Positions 25,325-35,117 of a stretch of 64,000 nt of DNA are shown here, in pieces. Each line of letters opens with the position of its first letter. Positions within the stretch are counted from its first letter, which is position 1. This DNA comes from Steroidobacteraceae bacterium. Lineage in GTDB: Bacteria; Pseudomonadota; Gammaproteobacteria; Steroidobacterales; Steroidobacteraceae. A program made the position numbers and the translations under genes. The DNA lies in NCBI GenBank assembly GCA_029266835.1, contig JAQSWD010000002.1, positions 1 to 64,000 on the forward strand, written 5' to 3'. The notes below the pieces were generated by a model. The model did not search any database, was not told the origin of the DNA, and saw only the letters and a list, made by a program, of their open reading frames with translations.

Positions 25325-26245
25325 TCAGCGCGGCGCCTTCACGAATTTCACCGTGAGGTCCAGCGCGTCCAGCGCGCCCTGCATCAGCACTTCGCCGCGC
25401 GGCAGATCGCCCCGCTTCTGCCCCTGGTTGCCCAGCACGAAGTCGTGATAGCCGTGCTCGTACACTTCCATGCGCACGTTCTTGCCATGCTTCACGAGCT
25501 CATCGTGCAGGCGCGTGTCCAGTGCCAGCAGGCGATCTTCCGTCCCGACCAGGATCAGGATGGGCATCTGGATGGGCACGATGTTTTCCTTCGAATACAC
25601 CGGATCGGGCGGCGTGACGGCGAAGTCGGGCCGTTGACCGCCCGCGGGAATGTCGTATCCCAGGAACCAGATCGGCGCGGGCGCGCCGAGCACCACTTTG
25701 TGCAACGTCGGCACGCGTGAGGCCAGGAACATGGCGAGGTTGCCGCCGAGGCTCACGCCATACACGCTCACGGCATCGCGCTTCACGTACGGCAGTTTCT
25801 GCACGTGTTCGACGACGCTGATGCCATCGTCGATGGCGGTCACCAGGCCGCTCGCCGAGGGCTTGTTCATCTGGTTCCAGTCACCGCCGCGGTAGTCGGC
25901 CACGACCACGACGAAGCCTTCCTGCAGGAATCTCTCCCATACCGGGCCACCGTGATCGCCGCGCGACCAGCCCACCAGCTGTTCCATGCCGCGTCCGCCC
26001 GGCGCTCCGTGCAGCATCACGATGGCCGGAAACACGCCCTCGCCCTTGGGTTTGCGGATGGCGGCGGCGATGTACACGCCGTCCTTGGCCTTGATCCAGG
26101 TCTGCATCACGGGGGAGTCCTTTTCGCTCACCACGTGGATGTACTGCTTGTCAGGTACCGCGGCATCGCTGCCGGAATGGCGGGTGATCCCGGCATGCGC
26201 CGCGCCGGCCAGCATCAACGTGCTCAACAGCAACATGCGTCTCAT
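25325..26245 (-). CDS. Secreted alpha/beta hydrolase (dienelactone hydrolase/S9-like)
   Basis: This is a 306-residue exported protein. ATG 26245 is preferred because GGAGGAG sits just upstream and a signal peptide follows (MRRMLLLSTLMLAGAAHA). The hydrolase core has MLHGAPGGRG for the oxyanion hole, nucleophile elbow GVSLGG, acid GTEDRLL and catalytic His in YEHGYHDF. The substrate is unknown; ester or peptide bonds are typical for the fold. The start overlaps the preceding coiled-coil gene by 4 nt (ATGA). Confidence 0.85.
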   Translation of the reverse strand: MRRMLLLSTLMLAGAAHAGITRHSGSDAAVPDKQYIHVVSEKDSPVMQTWIKAKDGVYIAAAIRKPKGEGVFPAIVMLHGAPGGRGMEQLVGWSRGDHGGPVWERFLQEGFVVVVADYRGGDWNQMNKPSASGLVTAIDDGISVVEHVQKLPYVKRDAVSVYGVSLGGNLAMFLASRVPTLHKVVLGAPAPIWFLGYDIPAGGQRPDFAVTPPDPVYSKENIVPIQMPILILVGTEDRLLALDTRLHDELVKHGKNVRMEVYEHGYHDFVLGNQGQKRGDLPRGEVLMQGALDALDLTVKFVKAPR

Positions 26246-26598
26246 AAGCTCCTCCCGAAGGCGCCCCACAAAGCGCCCGCTGAAATTACCAGCGCCACCC
26301 CCGACATCACGAGTGCCATGCGCGCGATCCGCTGACGCGCCGCGCGCTCGGCCGAGACTTCGGCGGCGGATTGCGCCAGCGCCGCCACCACTTCCTTGAG
26401 CTGCGCCGCGAGTTCGCGTATCTGCTCGGCGTTGCTCGCGGCGGCGGCCTGCAGTTCGGCGATCTGCTGGTCGAGAAGAGCCGTCCGGTCGGTGACATCC
26501 TCGAGTTTCTTGCGCGTGAACACCGGACGCACGACTTTCATGATGTTGTCGAGGTTGCCGAGCACCAGTGAGCCGAGCGCGAGCCAGGGAACAGGCAT
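26242..26598 (-). CDS. Small coiled-coil membrane protein
   Basis: This is a 118-residue protein without a recognised family. Residues 30-95 form an Ala/Glu-rich coiled coil (LEDVTDRTALLDQQIAELQ, then AAQLKEVVAALAQSAAEV). One C-terminal membrane helix follows (IARMALVMSGVALVISAGALW). It resembles tail-anchored or DUF1640-like coiled-coil proteins. It is translationally coupled (ATGA) to the downstream hydrolase. Function unknown. Confidence 0.7.
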   Translation of the reverse strand: MPVPWLALGSLVLGNLDNIMKVVRPVFTRKKLEDVTDRTALLDQQIAELQAAAASNAEQIRELAAQLKEVVAALAQSAAEVSAERAARQRIARMALVMSGVALVISAGALWGAFGRSL

Positions 26599-26613
26599 GT
26601 GATCTCCTTGAGG

Positions 26614-27360
26614 TCAGTGGGGCCGGGGCATCAGGCCCGTGCGCAATGCATGCGCCCAGCCCGGCCGGCCGTTGCGCTCGGCCAGCCTCGCCATGGATTC
26701 ATGATCGTAAGGCACGGGATGGATCTGCGCGTGCCAGGCGCCGCCGCGCTTTTCGATGGTGGCATACCGCGCATACGCATCGCCGCCTTCGACGCGGTAG
26801 TAGTGAGGGTGATCGTCCTCATAGGCCTGCAGCCCTACGCTGCCCGCGTTCACCAGCAACTGGCCGCGCGGCGATTGCGTCACGCGCGGAATGTGCGTGT
26901 GGCCGCAGGCGATGACCCGGGGCGCGGTCAAGGCGCAGCGTTCCGCCAACTCGTCGCGGGTGGCGGGACGCGTGTGGTCGCCCTCCACTGAATCGAGAAA
27001 GCCTTCCACGTCACTGCGCGGCGTGCCGTGGCAAAGGAAGACCTCGTCATCCAGGGCACGGGCGTGTGTCAGGCCGCGCATCCATTCGAACACGTCGGGC
27101 GTCAGGTGCGCGTACGCGAATGCATCGGATTCGCCTCCACCTTTGGCCGCGAACTCCAGCAACTGCCGCTCGTGATTTCCGGCCAGCTGCAACCAATCCT
27201 GTTTCATGAGGAACCTTGCGGTCTCGATCGGCAGCAGCGGCCCCGACAGCGAATCGCCCAGGTTCACGATGCGCGTCACCGCGCGGCGGCGCGTATCCGC
27301 CAGCACCGCTTCGAGCGCGGGAAGATTGCCGTGGATGTCGGATACCAGCGCTATGCGCAT
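26614..27360 (-). CDS. Metallophosphoesterase
   Basis: This 248-residue calcineurin-like phosphoesterase shows all metal motifs: VSDIHGNLPALEAVL, VNLGDSLSGP, LAGNHERQLL, FLCHGTPRS and IACGHTHIPRV. It resembles bacterial YfcE/MJ0936-type phosphodiesterases of about this size. It follows sua5 by 12 nt in the same direction. The natural substrate is unknown. Confidence 0.9.
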   Translation of the reverse strand: MRIALVSDIHGNLPALEAVLADTRRRAVTRIVNLGDSLSGPLLPIETARFLMKQDWLQLAGNHERQLLEFAAKGGGESDAFAYAHLTPDVFEWMRGLTHARALDDEVFLCHGTPRSDVEGFLDSVEGDHTRPATRDELAERCALTAPRVIACGHTHIPRVTQSPRGQLLVNAGSVGLQAYEDDHPHYYRVEGGDAYARYATIEKRGGAWHAQIHPVPYDHESMARLAERNGRPGWAHALRTGLMPRPH

Positions 27361-27372
27361 GGCGAGGGCCCG

Positions 27373-28407
27373 CTACGGCAGGACGGAATACCCGCCCGTC
27401 TCCGTGTACGGATCACTCTCGGCGGCGGCGCCGCCCACGGCCGCGCCGCGCGCGAGGCGATCGCGGATCGCCGTCCACTTCTCTTCGCTGGGCACGTCCT
27501 GCACCAGGATCTGCTCGCAGCCGGCCTTGTCGAGCGCGCGCAGGTTGGAATACAGGTCGTGCGCGTAGGAATCGGGACGGCGCCCGGCGTTGATCCACGT
27601 GACCGACGTATAGGTCTTCAGCGGCAGGCGCATGGCTAGCACAGCCACGCGCCGGCCACCTTCGGAGAGCGTCTCGGCGCGTTTGTCGATCTCGTCCACG
27701 GGCACGATGCTCATGGGCGTGAGCGGCGCGTAATGCGATTGCTTGGCGCCCGGCACGCGCGGCGCGCCTGCGCCCGCGCCGATGATGACGTCGCCCACCA
27801 CTTCCTTGAGCTGCGAGTAGGTGACGAAACCCGGCCGCAACAAGCGCACCTGTTCGCCTTCGAAACTCACGATGGTGGACTCGAGGCCGATCTGCGCCTC
27901 GCCGCCGTCGAGCACCACGCGCACGGAATCGCCGAACTCCTCGCGCACGTGTTCGGCTCGCGTGGGGCTGACACGGCCGAACCGGTTCGCCGAAGGCGCG
28001 GCGATGCCGCCGCCGAAGGCGGTGAGAAGCTGTTGCGCCATCGGGTGCGAAGGCACGCGGATGGCCACGGTGTCCTGGCCCCCGGTGACCACGTCGTGCA
28101 CGTTCTCGGAGCGCGGCAGCACCATGGTCAGCGGACCCGGCCAGAAGCGCGCCGCGAGCTTCTGCGCGTTGTCGGGCACTTCGCGCGCCCAGCGGTGCAG
28201 GTACTTGGGGTTGTCGAGGTGGACGATGACGGGGTGGTCCGCCGGCCGCTCCTTCAGCTCGAAGATGCGGCGCACCGCGGCCGGGTTCTGCGCATTGGCG
28301 CCCAGCCCGTAAACGGTTTCGGTGGGGAAAGCGACGAGCTCGCCGTCACGCAGCGCCGTGACGGCTTGTTCGAGTTCCTTGAGCGTGGCGCGAACGATAC
28401 GGACCAT
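27373..28407 (-). CDS. sua5: L-threonylcarbamoyladenylate synthase (Sua5)
   Basis: It makes threonylcarbamoyl-AMP from threonine, bicarbonate and ATP for t6A37 modification of tRNAs reading ANN codons. It has 344 residues. The YrdC/TsaC domain (residues ~8-200) shows AFPTETVYGLGANA and APSANRFGRVSPT. A C-terminal Sua5 domain follows (~230-335: PGAKQSHYAPLTP linker and NLRALDKAGCEQILVQDVP). The two-domain form distinguishes it from short TsaC (about 190 residues). Confidence 0.94.
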   Translation of the reverse strand: MVRIVRATLKELEQAVTALRDGELVAFPTETVYGLGANAQNPAAVRRIFELKERPADHPVIVHLDNPKYLHRWAREVPDNAQKLAARFWPGPLTMVLPRSENVHDVVTGGQDTVAIRVPSHPMAQQLLTAFGGGIAAPSANRFGRVSPTRAEHVREEFGDSVRVVLDGGEAQIGLESTIVSFEGEQVRLLRPGFVTYSQLKEVVGDVIIGAGAGAPRVPGAKQSHYAPLTPMSIVPVDEIDKRAETLSEGGRRVAVLAMRLPLKTYTSVTWINAGRRPDSYAHDLYSNLRALDKAGCEQILVQDVPSEEKWTAIRDRLARGAAVGGAAAESDPYTETGGYSVLP

Positions 28408-28434
28408 AAGTGGCCGCCATTCTATCGAAACACC

Positions 28435-31296
28435 TCACTCAAGATCGCGCCTTGCCCAGCCATCGTCGCCCCGGCGCAACTCATATGTCGGCCAATAGTG
28501 CCGATCGAGCTTCAAGGTGATCACTTCTGGCGCGTTGTTCCAGGTGATGGTCCGCAACCGGATGGCTGACCGGTCCGGCCGGCCAGCAACCACCTTGAGG
28601 AATTCATCGAGGTTCGGGGTGGGTATGCCGTCCACTTCCACGATGCGCCGGCCGGGAAACAGACCATATCTCGTCGCCGGCGACCCATACGCGAAATAGC
28701 CCACGTACACGCCTTCGGGCGGCATGCCGCGCTGGGAGATCATCGCGCGGTGCGGAGCCTGCAGGGTCGCGCCCGCCCACATCACGATGCGGTCGAGATC
28801 CAGCCCGCTCAGCGCCGCCGTGGCCAGCGGCACGATTTTCTCTTCCCCATCGCGCCAGACGGTGACCTGCACTTCGGCCTTGTCGGCCACGGCCAGTTCG
28901 ACTTCGCGGAATTTGGTGACCACCTTGTTGTCGATGGCCAGCAGGATGTCGCCCTGCTTGAGACGTCCGACGGCCGCCGAACCGCCGACCAGGCGCACGA
29001 TGGACAAAACCTGGCGCTGGTTGGGACTGGCGCCTTCGAGCTTCTTCAGCCATTCATCCGTGAGCCCCAGCCGGCGCGCCGAGGCGAGAGTCTGGGGCAC
29101 CAGTTCGGCTTCCAGCGAGAACACCGGCTGCTTGCCCTGCACGCGACGGAGCATGTCCTGCACCACGCCGATGGCGACGCCGCGATTCTGCTGCTGAAGC
29201 TCGCGACCCTGCTCCCAGGCGAAGCTCGACCACAGTCCGATGACGCTGTTCGAATCGTCGGTGAGCACGCCGTCGAAATCCGAGGGCCCATTGACCAGCA
29301 GGATGGTCTCGAGATTGCTCTCGCGGAACTGCATGGTGCGCGATAACGGCAGCTGGATGGGCTCCAGCTTGGCCACCTGCGTGGTGCGGGTGTTCACGTC
29401 GCCGTCCGCGTCCATGCCCACCACCGACAGCGTTTCTCCGGGAGAGATGCGCCGGTCTGACAACTTGGCGCTCTTCACCGGCGTGTTGCCGATGAGCTTG
29501 GGGTCGTAGCTGACGATGGCCAGATTGTGCAGCGGATGCACGAATTCCACCTTGCCGGGAATCTCCAGCGTGCCCGCGAAGATCACGCGCACGTCGCCCA
29601 TGGAAACCGGCACGGTGTTGCGGTCGACGACCACCAGTCCGCGCGCGGCGTCGACCACGAGGCCGGTGCCGCGGTAATTGCGCTCGGTGATGCCCGACAC
29701 CGAGTACGGCATGTCGAAGCCCACACCCACCATGGATGGCGCCAGCGCCGCGGCGCGCGGGTCCTCGGGCTTGATGAAGCGCGTGCTTCCGCCCACGTCG
29801 GGCTTGATGGAGCCCAGCGCCGGCAGCGGCGCGCATTGCCAGAGCCCGGCCGCATCGTCACGCAGACAATGATTGGCGGGGAACCAGCGCCGATCCATGC
29901 GCGCGCTGCGCACGCTCGAGCCGTTCGGGTCGTCGACCGTCGAGTAACGCACGGTGAACCGCTCGCCATCGCCGAGTCCCGCGACCACGGCCTCGAAGGC
30001 CGCGAGCGTGGGTGTGGGCTTGCCATTGGCGCTGGCGATCACCGCCCCACGGGGCACTCCGGCGGCGCCGAAAATGTAGCCGGGGTTGGCAACGTAAACA
30101 CCACTGACCGCCACGTTGAAATGGCGCGCCTGCTGGTACGACACGGTGTGCACCACGGCGTCGCCGAACTCCAGGTAGGCATTGGGCGTGATGGCGTGCA
30201 GATCGCCCACGGTGAGCTTGGCGTTGATGACCTTGCCGCCACGTTCGAGATCGAGATCCACCGCGCCGCCGACATTCTCGTCCAGCGCCTCTTCGAGCGG
30301 CTCGAATTCCGAGATCATCTTGCCGTTCAGGCGCACCAGCACGTCGCCGGGTTGCAGCGTGCCATCGGCGGGACCGCCGGGCAGCACCTCGTTCACCACC
30401 AGCATGCCAGTGAGCTGCGGGAAGGATTTGCGCGCCGCCTCCTCGGTTTTCTCCTGCAGGCCGAGACGGCGCAGCTCGTCGTAAGGCGTGTAGTGGAATA
30501 CCACCTGCAGCGCGCCGCGCGGCACGCGTTTGCCCGACTGGATCAGCTCGAGCACGCGCTTCACGCGGCCCAGCGGTAGATAGAAGCTGGAGGCCGCGCC
30601 GGTGGCGCCACCGGCATTGAGCGCCACCACGCGGCCCTGGATGTCGATGACCGGCGAACCCGAGGAACCGCCCGAGGTGCCCGAGGCCGCCTGCAGGTAG
30701 AAAGTGTTGAAGTCGTTGTACTTGCCGATGCCGTATTCCGGCGCATCGCGGTCGAGCTTGGCGATGGTGCCCGCGAGAATGGAGAGCTGCTCGCCGGCGT
30801 TGTTGCCGATCACGCGGATCTCGCGGCCGATCTGCGCGCCATCCGGGTACAGCGGCAGCGAGCGCGGCTTGATGAACCGCAGCTTCTTGGGGTCGTAACG
30901 GTAGATGCCGAAGTCATGGATGGGGTCGCGGTACAGCGGGTACAGCTGCACTTCCTCGCGGTTGAGGAAGGTGGCTTCGGAAGTCACCGGCCCGGGCGTG
31001 ACCACGTGGCGGTTGGTGAGGATGAGGCCACGGTCTGCATCCACCACGAAGCCCGTGGCCTGCGAGGACGAATTCCACTCGGTGTCGAAGGCGCGCGTCT
31101 GGTCGATCTCGATGGCCACGACGCTTTCGGCGACGCGTGCCAGCGTGCCGCGCCAGGCGGCGCTCTCGCCCTCGGCCTGCGGCAGGGCGGCCTGCGTGGA
31201 CTGGGATTGCGCGACGATCTGCGGCGGCGCGTTCTGCGCCATGACGGGTGACAGTGAGAACAGGCCGAGCAATACCAGGCGGCGCAGATTCGTCAT
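28435..31296 (-). CDS. Double HtrA/PDZ serine protease resembling yeast Nma111
   Basis: This 953-residue exported protein (signal MTNLRRLVLLGLFSLSPVMA) has two HtrA-like halves. The first half holds a complete trypsin-like triad: His97 in LILTNRHVV, Asp128 in PIHDFGIY, Ser212 in SGGSSGSPV. PDZ modules follow (LQPGDVLVRLNGKMIS). The second half, from about residue 510, repeats the protease fold (VDAARGLVVVDRNTVPV, VHPLHNLAIVSYDP) but lacks the His and Ser, so it is probably inactive. Two more PDZ modules end the chain (LKQGDILLAIDNKVV, FPGRRIVEVDGIPTPN). Eukaryotic Nma111 has the same duplicated plan and size. It probably acts in envelope protein quality control. Confidence 0.88.
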   Translation of the reverse strand: MTNLRRLVLLGLFSLSPVMAQNAPPQIVAQSQSTQAALPQAEGESAAWRGTLARVAESVVAIEIDQTRAFDTEWNSSSQATGFVVDADRGLILTNRHVVTPGPVTSEATFLNREEVQLYPLYRDPIHDFGIYRYDPKKLRFIKPRSLPLYPDGAQIGREIRVIGNNAGEQLSILAGTIAKLDRDAPEYGIGKYNDFNTFYLQAASGTSGGSSGSPVIDIQGRVVALNAGGATGAASSFYLPLGRVKRVLELIQSGKRVPRGALQVVFHYTPYDELRRLGLQEKTEEAARKSFPQLTGMLVVNEVLPGGPADGTLQPGDVLVRLNGKMISEFEPLEEALDENVGGAVDLDLERGGKVINAKLTVGDLHAITPNAYLEFGDAVVHTVSYQQARHFNVAVSGVYVANPGYIFGAAGVPRGAVIASANGKPTPTLAAFEAVVAGLGDGERFTVRYSTVDDPNGSSVRSARMDRRWFPANHCLRDDAAGLWQCAPLPALGSIKPDVGGSTRFIKPEDPRAAALAPSMVGVGFDMPYSVSGITERNYRGTGLVVDAARGLVVVDRNTVPVSMGDVRVIFAGTLEIPGKVEFVHPLHNLAIVSYDPKLIGNTPVKSAKLSDRRISPGETLSVVGMDADGDVNTRTTQVAKLEPIQLPLSRTMQFRESNLETILLVNGPSDFDGVLTDDSNSVIGLWSSFAWEQGRELQQQNRGVAIGVVQDMLRRVQGKQPVFSLEAELVPQTLASARRLGLTDEWLKKLEGASPNQRQVLSIVRLVGGSAAVGRLKQGDILLAIDNKVVTKFREVELAVADKAEVQVTVWRDGEEKIVPLATAALSGLDLDRIVMWAGATLQAPHRAMISQRGMPPEGVYVGYFAYGSPATRYGLFPGRRIVEVDGIPTPNLDEFLKVVAGRPDRSAIRLRTITWNNAPEVITLKLDRHYWPTYELRRGDDGWARRDLE

Positions 31297-31339
31297 GCGA
31301 GGTCCTTCTTGTTAGCCGAGCTGTACGGCCCAGGGCAGA

Positions 31340-31720
31340 TCAGGCCGACGGCCAGAGCACCAGCAGCCACACCACCGCCAGCAGCAGCAGCGACGTGAGT
31401 ACCGCCGCGGAACCGATGTCCTTGGCGAGACCCGATAACTTGTGCCGCTCGAGCCCGATGCGATCGACCGTGGCCTCGATGGCACTGTTGATGAGCTCGA
31501 CGATGAGCACGATGAACATCGGCGCGATCAACAGGACACGCTCGATGCCGCTCTTGCCTAACCAGAGACCCAGTGGGATGACCACCGCTGCGAGGGCGAG
31601 TTCCTGCCGGAACGCGGCCTCCTCGCGGAAGGCGCCGGAGAAACCCTTCATGCTCGCCCCGAAGGCACGAAACATGCGTGAGAAACCGGTCGGTTTGAGT
31701 CGGTCGCCGATATCGTTCAT
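31340..31720 (-). CDS. dgkA: Diacylglycerol kinase
   Basis: This is a 126-residue inner-membrane kinase with three membrane helices that phosphorylates diacylglycerol to phosphatidic acid. Motifs: GFSGAFREEAAFRQELALA and VLIVELINSAIEATVDRIG, which contains the conserved ENxA-type catalytic stretch (here ELINSAIE). Length equals that of E. coli DgkA (122). It lies between gcvPB and the protease gene on the same strand. Confidence 0.95.
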   Translation of the reverse strand: MNDIGDRLKPTGFSRMFRAFGASMKGFSGAFREEAAFRQELALAAVVIPLGLWLGKSGIERVLLIAPMFIVLIVELINSAIEATVDRIGLERHKLSGLAKDIGSAAVLTSLLLLAVVWLLVLWPSA

Positions 31721-31791
31721 CCGGCGAACTGTACCAAATCGACGGTGCGCCTAGGCCTACATGGGTCACGAGACCCGACGGCCGGCGCTTT

Positions 31792-33315
31792 CTACGCGGA
31801 GCGCAGCTCCTGGGGTCCCTTCCAGGTGAGATCAAGCTGACGTGCCGCGCGGACATCATCGAGCCGGCGCACGGTCATGGTATGCGGCGCCGACTTGACG
31901 AGATCCGCCTGCGATTCCGCTTCCTTCTGGATGGCCACCATCGCGTCGATGAAGCCATCGAGCGCTTCCTTGCTCTCGGTTTCGGTGGGCTCGATGAGCA
32001 GGCACTCGGGCACCAGCAGGGGAAAGTAGGTAGTGGGCGCGTGGAAGCCGTAGTCGAGCAGACGCTTGGCGAAGTCCATCGCCGTTACTCCGAGTGTGTC
32101 CTTCTGCTTCTTCGCGGTGATGATGAACTCGTGGCTGGCGCGGCGCCCCGGGTACGCGGGCTCGAAGCCCTTCTTCGCGAGCACTGCCATGAGATAGTTG
32201 GCGTTGAGCGTGGCGAACTCGCCGACGCGATGCATGCCCTCGCGGCCCAGCATGCGCATATAGATATACGCGCGCAGCAGCACGCCGGCATTGCCCATGA
32301 ACGCCGACAGGCGGCCGATGGACTGCGGCAGGTCCTTCTCGGTCAGCCAGCGATACTGATCGCCGTCCTTGCCCACCACGGCCTCTCTTCCAACCACGGG
32401 AATAGGCATGAACGGCAGCAGGCGCGAGCTCACACCCACGGCGCCGGCGCCCGGACCACCACCGCCATGCGGCGTGGAGAAGGTCTTGTGCAGGTTCATG
32501 TGAATGACGTCGAAGCCCATGTCGCCCGGACGCACCTTGCCGAGGATGGCGTTGAGGTTCGCGCCGTCGTAGTACAGCAAGCCGCCCGCATCGTGGACGA
32601 TCTTCGCGACGTCCTTGATGCGCCGTTCGAACACGCCGCAGGTCGAAGGGTTGGTGAGCATGATGCCGGCGGTGTTAGGGCCAACCACCTGCTTCAGCGC
32701 CTCGACGTCGATGTCACCGTCGTCCTTGGTCGGAATCTCCTTCACCGCGCAGCCGCACATGGTGGCGGTCGCGGGGTTGGTGCCATGCGCGGCGTCGGGG
32801 ACGATGATCTCGTTGCGCGCGAGGTCGCCACGCGCGCGGTGATATGCGCGGATCATCGCCACACCGGCGAATTCGCCATGCGCGCCGGCCATGGGCGACA
32901 ACGCGACGCCCTGCATGCCGGTCACTTCTTTCAGCATCTCCTGCAACTCGAACATGCAGGCCAGGAACCCCTGCCCCGCCGCGTCGGGCGCCAGTGGATG
33001 GCGGTTCAGGAACCCGGGCAGCATGGCGTACTGGTTACAGGCCTTCGGGTTGTACTTCATCGTGCACGAACCCAGTGGATAGAAGTGCGTGTCGATGGAG
33101 AAGTTGAGCTGCGAGAGCTTGGTGAAGTGGCGCACCACCTCGAGTTCGCTGACTTCCGGCAGAAGCGCCGCCGGCTTCTTGCGGCGCAGGTTCTCTGGGA
33201 TGTCGGCGGCCACCGTGTTCGGCGTGTCGTGCTCCGTCGGGAACTGCGCATACGAGCCGCGGCCCGGACGTGAGTATTCGAAGATGATCTTTTCGGGGTG
33301 TTTCTGCATGGCCAT
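31792..33315 (-). CDS. gcvPB: Glycine dehydrogenase (decarboxylating) subunit 2
   Basis: This 507-residue PLP-binding half of the P-protein decarboxylates glycine and passes aminomethyl to lipoylated GcvH. The PLP lysine lies in [18 protein letters not shown]. Also seen: [28 protein letters not shown] and [11 protein letters not shown]. It is the last gene of gcvT-H-PA-PB, 12 nt after gcvPA. The split A/B form replaces the single long GcvP of E. coli. Confidence 0.96.
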   Translation of the reverse strand: MAMQKHPEKIIFEYSRPGRGSYAQFPTEHDTPNTVAADIPENLRRKKPAALLPEVSELEVVRHFTKLSQLNFSIDTHFYPLGSCTMKYNPKACNQYAMLPGFLNRHPLAPDAAGQGFLACMFELQEMLKEVTGMQGVALSPMAGAHGEFAGVAMIRAYHRARGDLARNEIIVPDAAHGTNPATATMCGCAVKEIPTKDDGDIDVEALKQVVGPNTAGIMLTNPSTCGVFERRIKDVAKIVHDAGGLLYYDGANLNAILGKVRPGDMGFDVIHMNLHKTFSTPHGGGGPGAGAVGVSSRLLPFMPIPVVGREAVVGKDGDQYRWLTEKDLPQSIGRLSAFMGNAGVLLRAYIYMRMLGREGMHRVGEFATLNANYLMAVLAKKGFEPAYPGRRASHEFIITAKKQKDTLGVTAMDFAKRLLDYGFHAPTTYFPLLVPECLLIEPTETESKEALDGFIDAMVAIQKEAESQADLVKSAPHTMTVRRLDDVRAARQLDLTWKGPQELRSA

Positions 33316-33327
33316 GTGAGTTCTTCC

Positions 33328-34698
33328 TCAGGCGGCGCGCACGGCGGCCTTGAGCGTATCGGCGAGAGCGTCTGCGTAGGTCTGGATGTCGGCCGGCGTG
33401 CGCGTCTCGGTGGCGCAGACCAGCAACGCATTGCCCAGCTCGGGGTAATCGTTCGACAGGTCGTAGCCGCCGATGATGCCGCGCTGGGCCAGCGCGGCGA
33501 TGACGGGCGCCACGGGGCGATCCAGCAGCAGAACGGCCTCGTGGAATCGCGGCCGGTCGAAAGCCACCTTCACTCCCTTGATGCGCGTCAGCGCGTTCAC
33601 GAGTTCCTGCGTACGCGCATGGCATTCGTTCGCCACGCGCGCCAGGCCTTCGGGGCCGATGAGGCTCAGGTAGATGGTCGCGGCCGTGATCAGCAGGCCC
33701 TGGTTGGTGCAGATGTTCGACGTGGCCTTGCCGCGGCGGATGTGCTGCTCACGCGCCTGCAGCGTGAGGGCGAAACCCTGGTGGCCGCTCATGTCCACCG
33801 TGCGGCCGACGATGCGTCCCGGCATCTGGCGCACATGGTCCATCTTTGCCGTGAGGAAGCCCGCGTACGGGCCACCCGACGACAGCGGCACGCCCAGCGG
33901 CTGGCAGTCACCGCAGGCGATGTCGGCGCCGCGCGTGCCCCACTCGCCCGGGGGCTTGAGCACCCCCAGCGACGTGGGATTCACCGAGGCGATGACGATC
34001 CAGCCATTCGCCTGCGCGAAATCCGTGAGCGCGTCCACGTCCTCGAGCACGCCGAAGAAGTTGGGCTGCTGGATGACGAGGGCAGTGATGTCCTCGCCCT
34101 TGTACTTCTCGAGGTCGGCGACGGAGAGATGACCCTTGGGACAGGGAATCTCCTCGATGCGCACGCCCTGGCCTGCGGTGGTGGCCAGCGAGGCCTTGCG
34201 GTAGTTGGGGTTCAGCGTGCTGGGCACCAGGATGCGCTGCGACTTGCTCCGGCGATGCGTGCGGATGGCCATGAGCGAGGCTTCCGCCACCGCCGAGCCG
34301 CCGTCGTACAGCGAGGCGTTCGACACGTCCATGCCCGTCAGCGACGTGATCATCGTCTGGTATTCGTAGATGAGCTGCAGCGTGCCCTGCGAAGCTTCGG
34401 CCTGGTACGGCGTGTACGCGCTGTAGAACTCGCCGCGCGTGGTGATCGCCCACACCGCCGATGGGATGTGATGCTCGTAGGCGCCGGCGCCGATGAAATT
34501 GAGCGGGGTGCCATCCTGCGCCGCACGCGCCGACATCAACCGTCCGATCTGCATTTCGTTGAGCGCGTCCGGAATGCCGGCCAGCGATTCGATGCGCAGC
34601 TCTTTCGGGATCTCGTCGAACAGGTCATCGATGCTCCTGGCGCCGATGGCGGCGAGCATGTCGGTGACGTCCTTGGGCGTGTGCGGAATGAATGGCAT
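33328..34698 (-). CDS. gcvPA: Glycine dehydrogenase (decarboxylating) subunit 1
   Basis: This 456-residue first half of the heterotetrameric P-protein starts [19 protein letters not shown], typical of GcvPA. Core motifs include [36 protein letters not shown] and [13 protein letters not shown]. It functions only with GcvPB. It is 3 nt after gcvH in the riboswitch-controlled operon. Confidence 0.96.
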   Translation of the reverse strand: MPFIPHTPKDVTDMLAAIGARSIDDLFDEIPKELRIESLAGIPDALNEMQIGRLMSARAAQDGTPLNFIGAGAYEHHIPSAVWAITTRGEFYSAYTPYQAEASQGTLQLIYEYQTMITSLTGMDVSNASLYDGGSAVAEASLMAIRTHRRSKSQRILVPSTLNPNYRKASLATTAGQGVRIEEIPCPKGHLSVADLEKYKGEDITALVIQQPNFFGVLEDVDALTDFAQANGWIVIASVNPTSLGVLKPPGEWGTRGADIACGDCQPLGVPLSSGGPYAGFLTAKMDHVRQMPGRIVGRTVDMSGHQGFALTLQAREQHIRRGKATSNICTNQGLLITAATIYLSLIGPEGLARVANECHARTQELVNALTRIKGVKVAFDRPRFHEAVLLLDRPVAPVIAALAQRGIIGGYDLSNDYPELGNALLVCATETRTPADIQTYADALADTLKAAVRAA

Positions 34699-34701
34699 GT
34701 T

Positions 34702-35088
34702 TCAACCCTCGGCGGCCAGATGCGCCTGGTATTCGGCGGCGGACAGCAGGCCCTGCGGTTCGCCGGACGGCTTGAGCACCATGATCCAGCCACCCTTGTA
34801 CGGTTCGGAATTGATGAGCTCGGGCTGACCGCCCAGCGCGGCGTTACCTTCGACGACGGTGCCGGCCACTGGCGCATACACGTCGGAGGCGGCTTTCACG
34901 GACTCGACGACGGCGAAAGTGTCGCCAGCCTTGAGAGACTTGCCGGCCTCGGGTACCTCGACGAACACGAGATCGCCCAGCGCGCTTTGCGCATGGTCGG
35001 TGATGCCCACTTCCACATTGCCGTCGGCCAGCGTGCGCACCCATTCGTGCGACTTGGTGTACTTGAGATCAGCCGGTGAATCGCTCAT
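34702..35088 (-). CDS. gcvH: Glycine cleavage system H protein
   Basis: This 128-residue lipoyl carrier shuttles the aminomethyl intermediate between P, T and L proteins. The lipoylated lysine is in [27 protein letters not shown] and [19 protein letters not shown] mark the family. ATG 35088 is chosen; the longer frame upstream is gcvT in another frame. Confidence 0.97.
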   Translation of the reverse strand: MSDSPADLKYTKSHEWVRTLADGNVEVGITDHAQSALGDLVFVEVPEAGKSLKAGDTFAVVESVKAASDVYAPVAGTVVEGNAALGGQPELINSEPYKGGWIMVLKPSGEPQGLLSAAEYQAHLAAEG

Positions 35089-35117
35089 GTGTTTGCTCCT
35101 GAATTGAATTGTTGTTG

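Noticed and set aside
33298-35079. 593-codon plus-strand open frame opposite gcvPA/gcvH
   Set aside because: Antisense of conserved glycine cleavage genes; composition is typical of GC-rich shadow frames.
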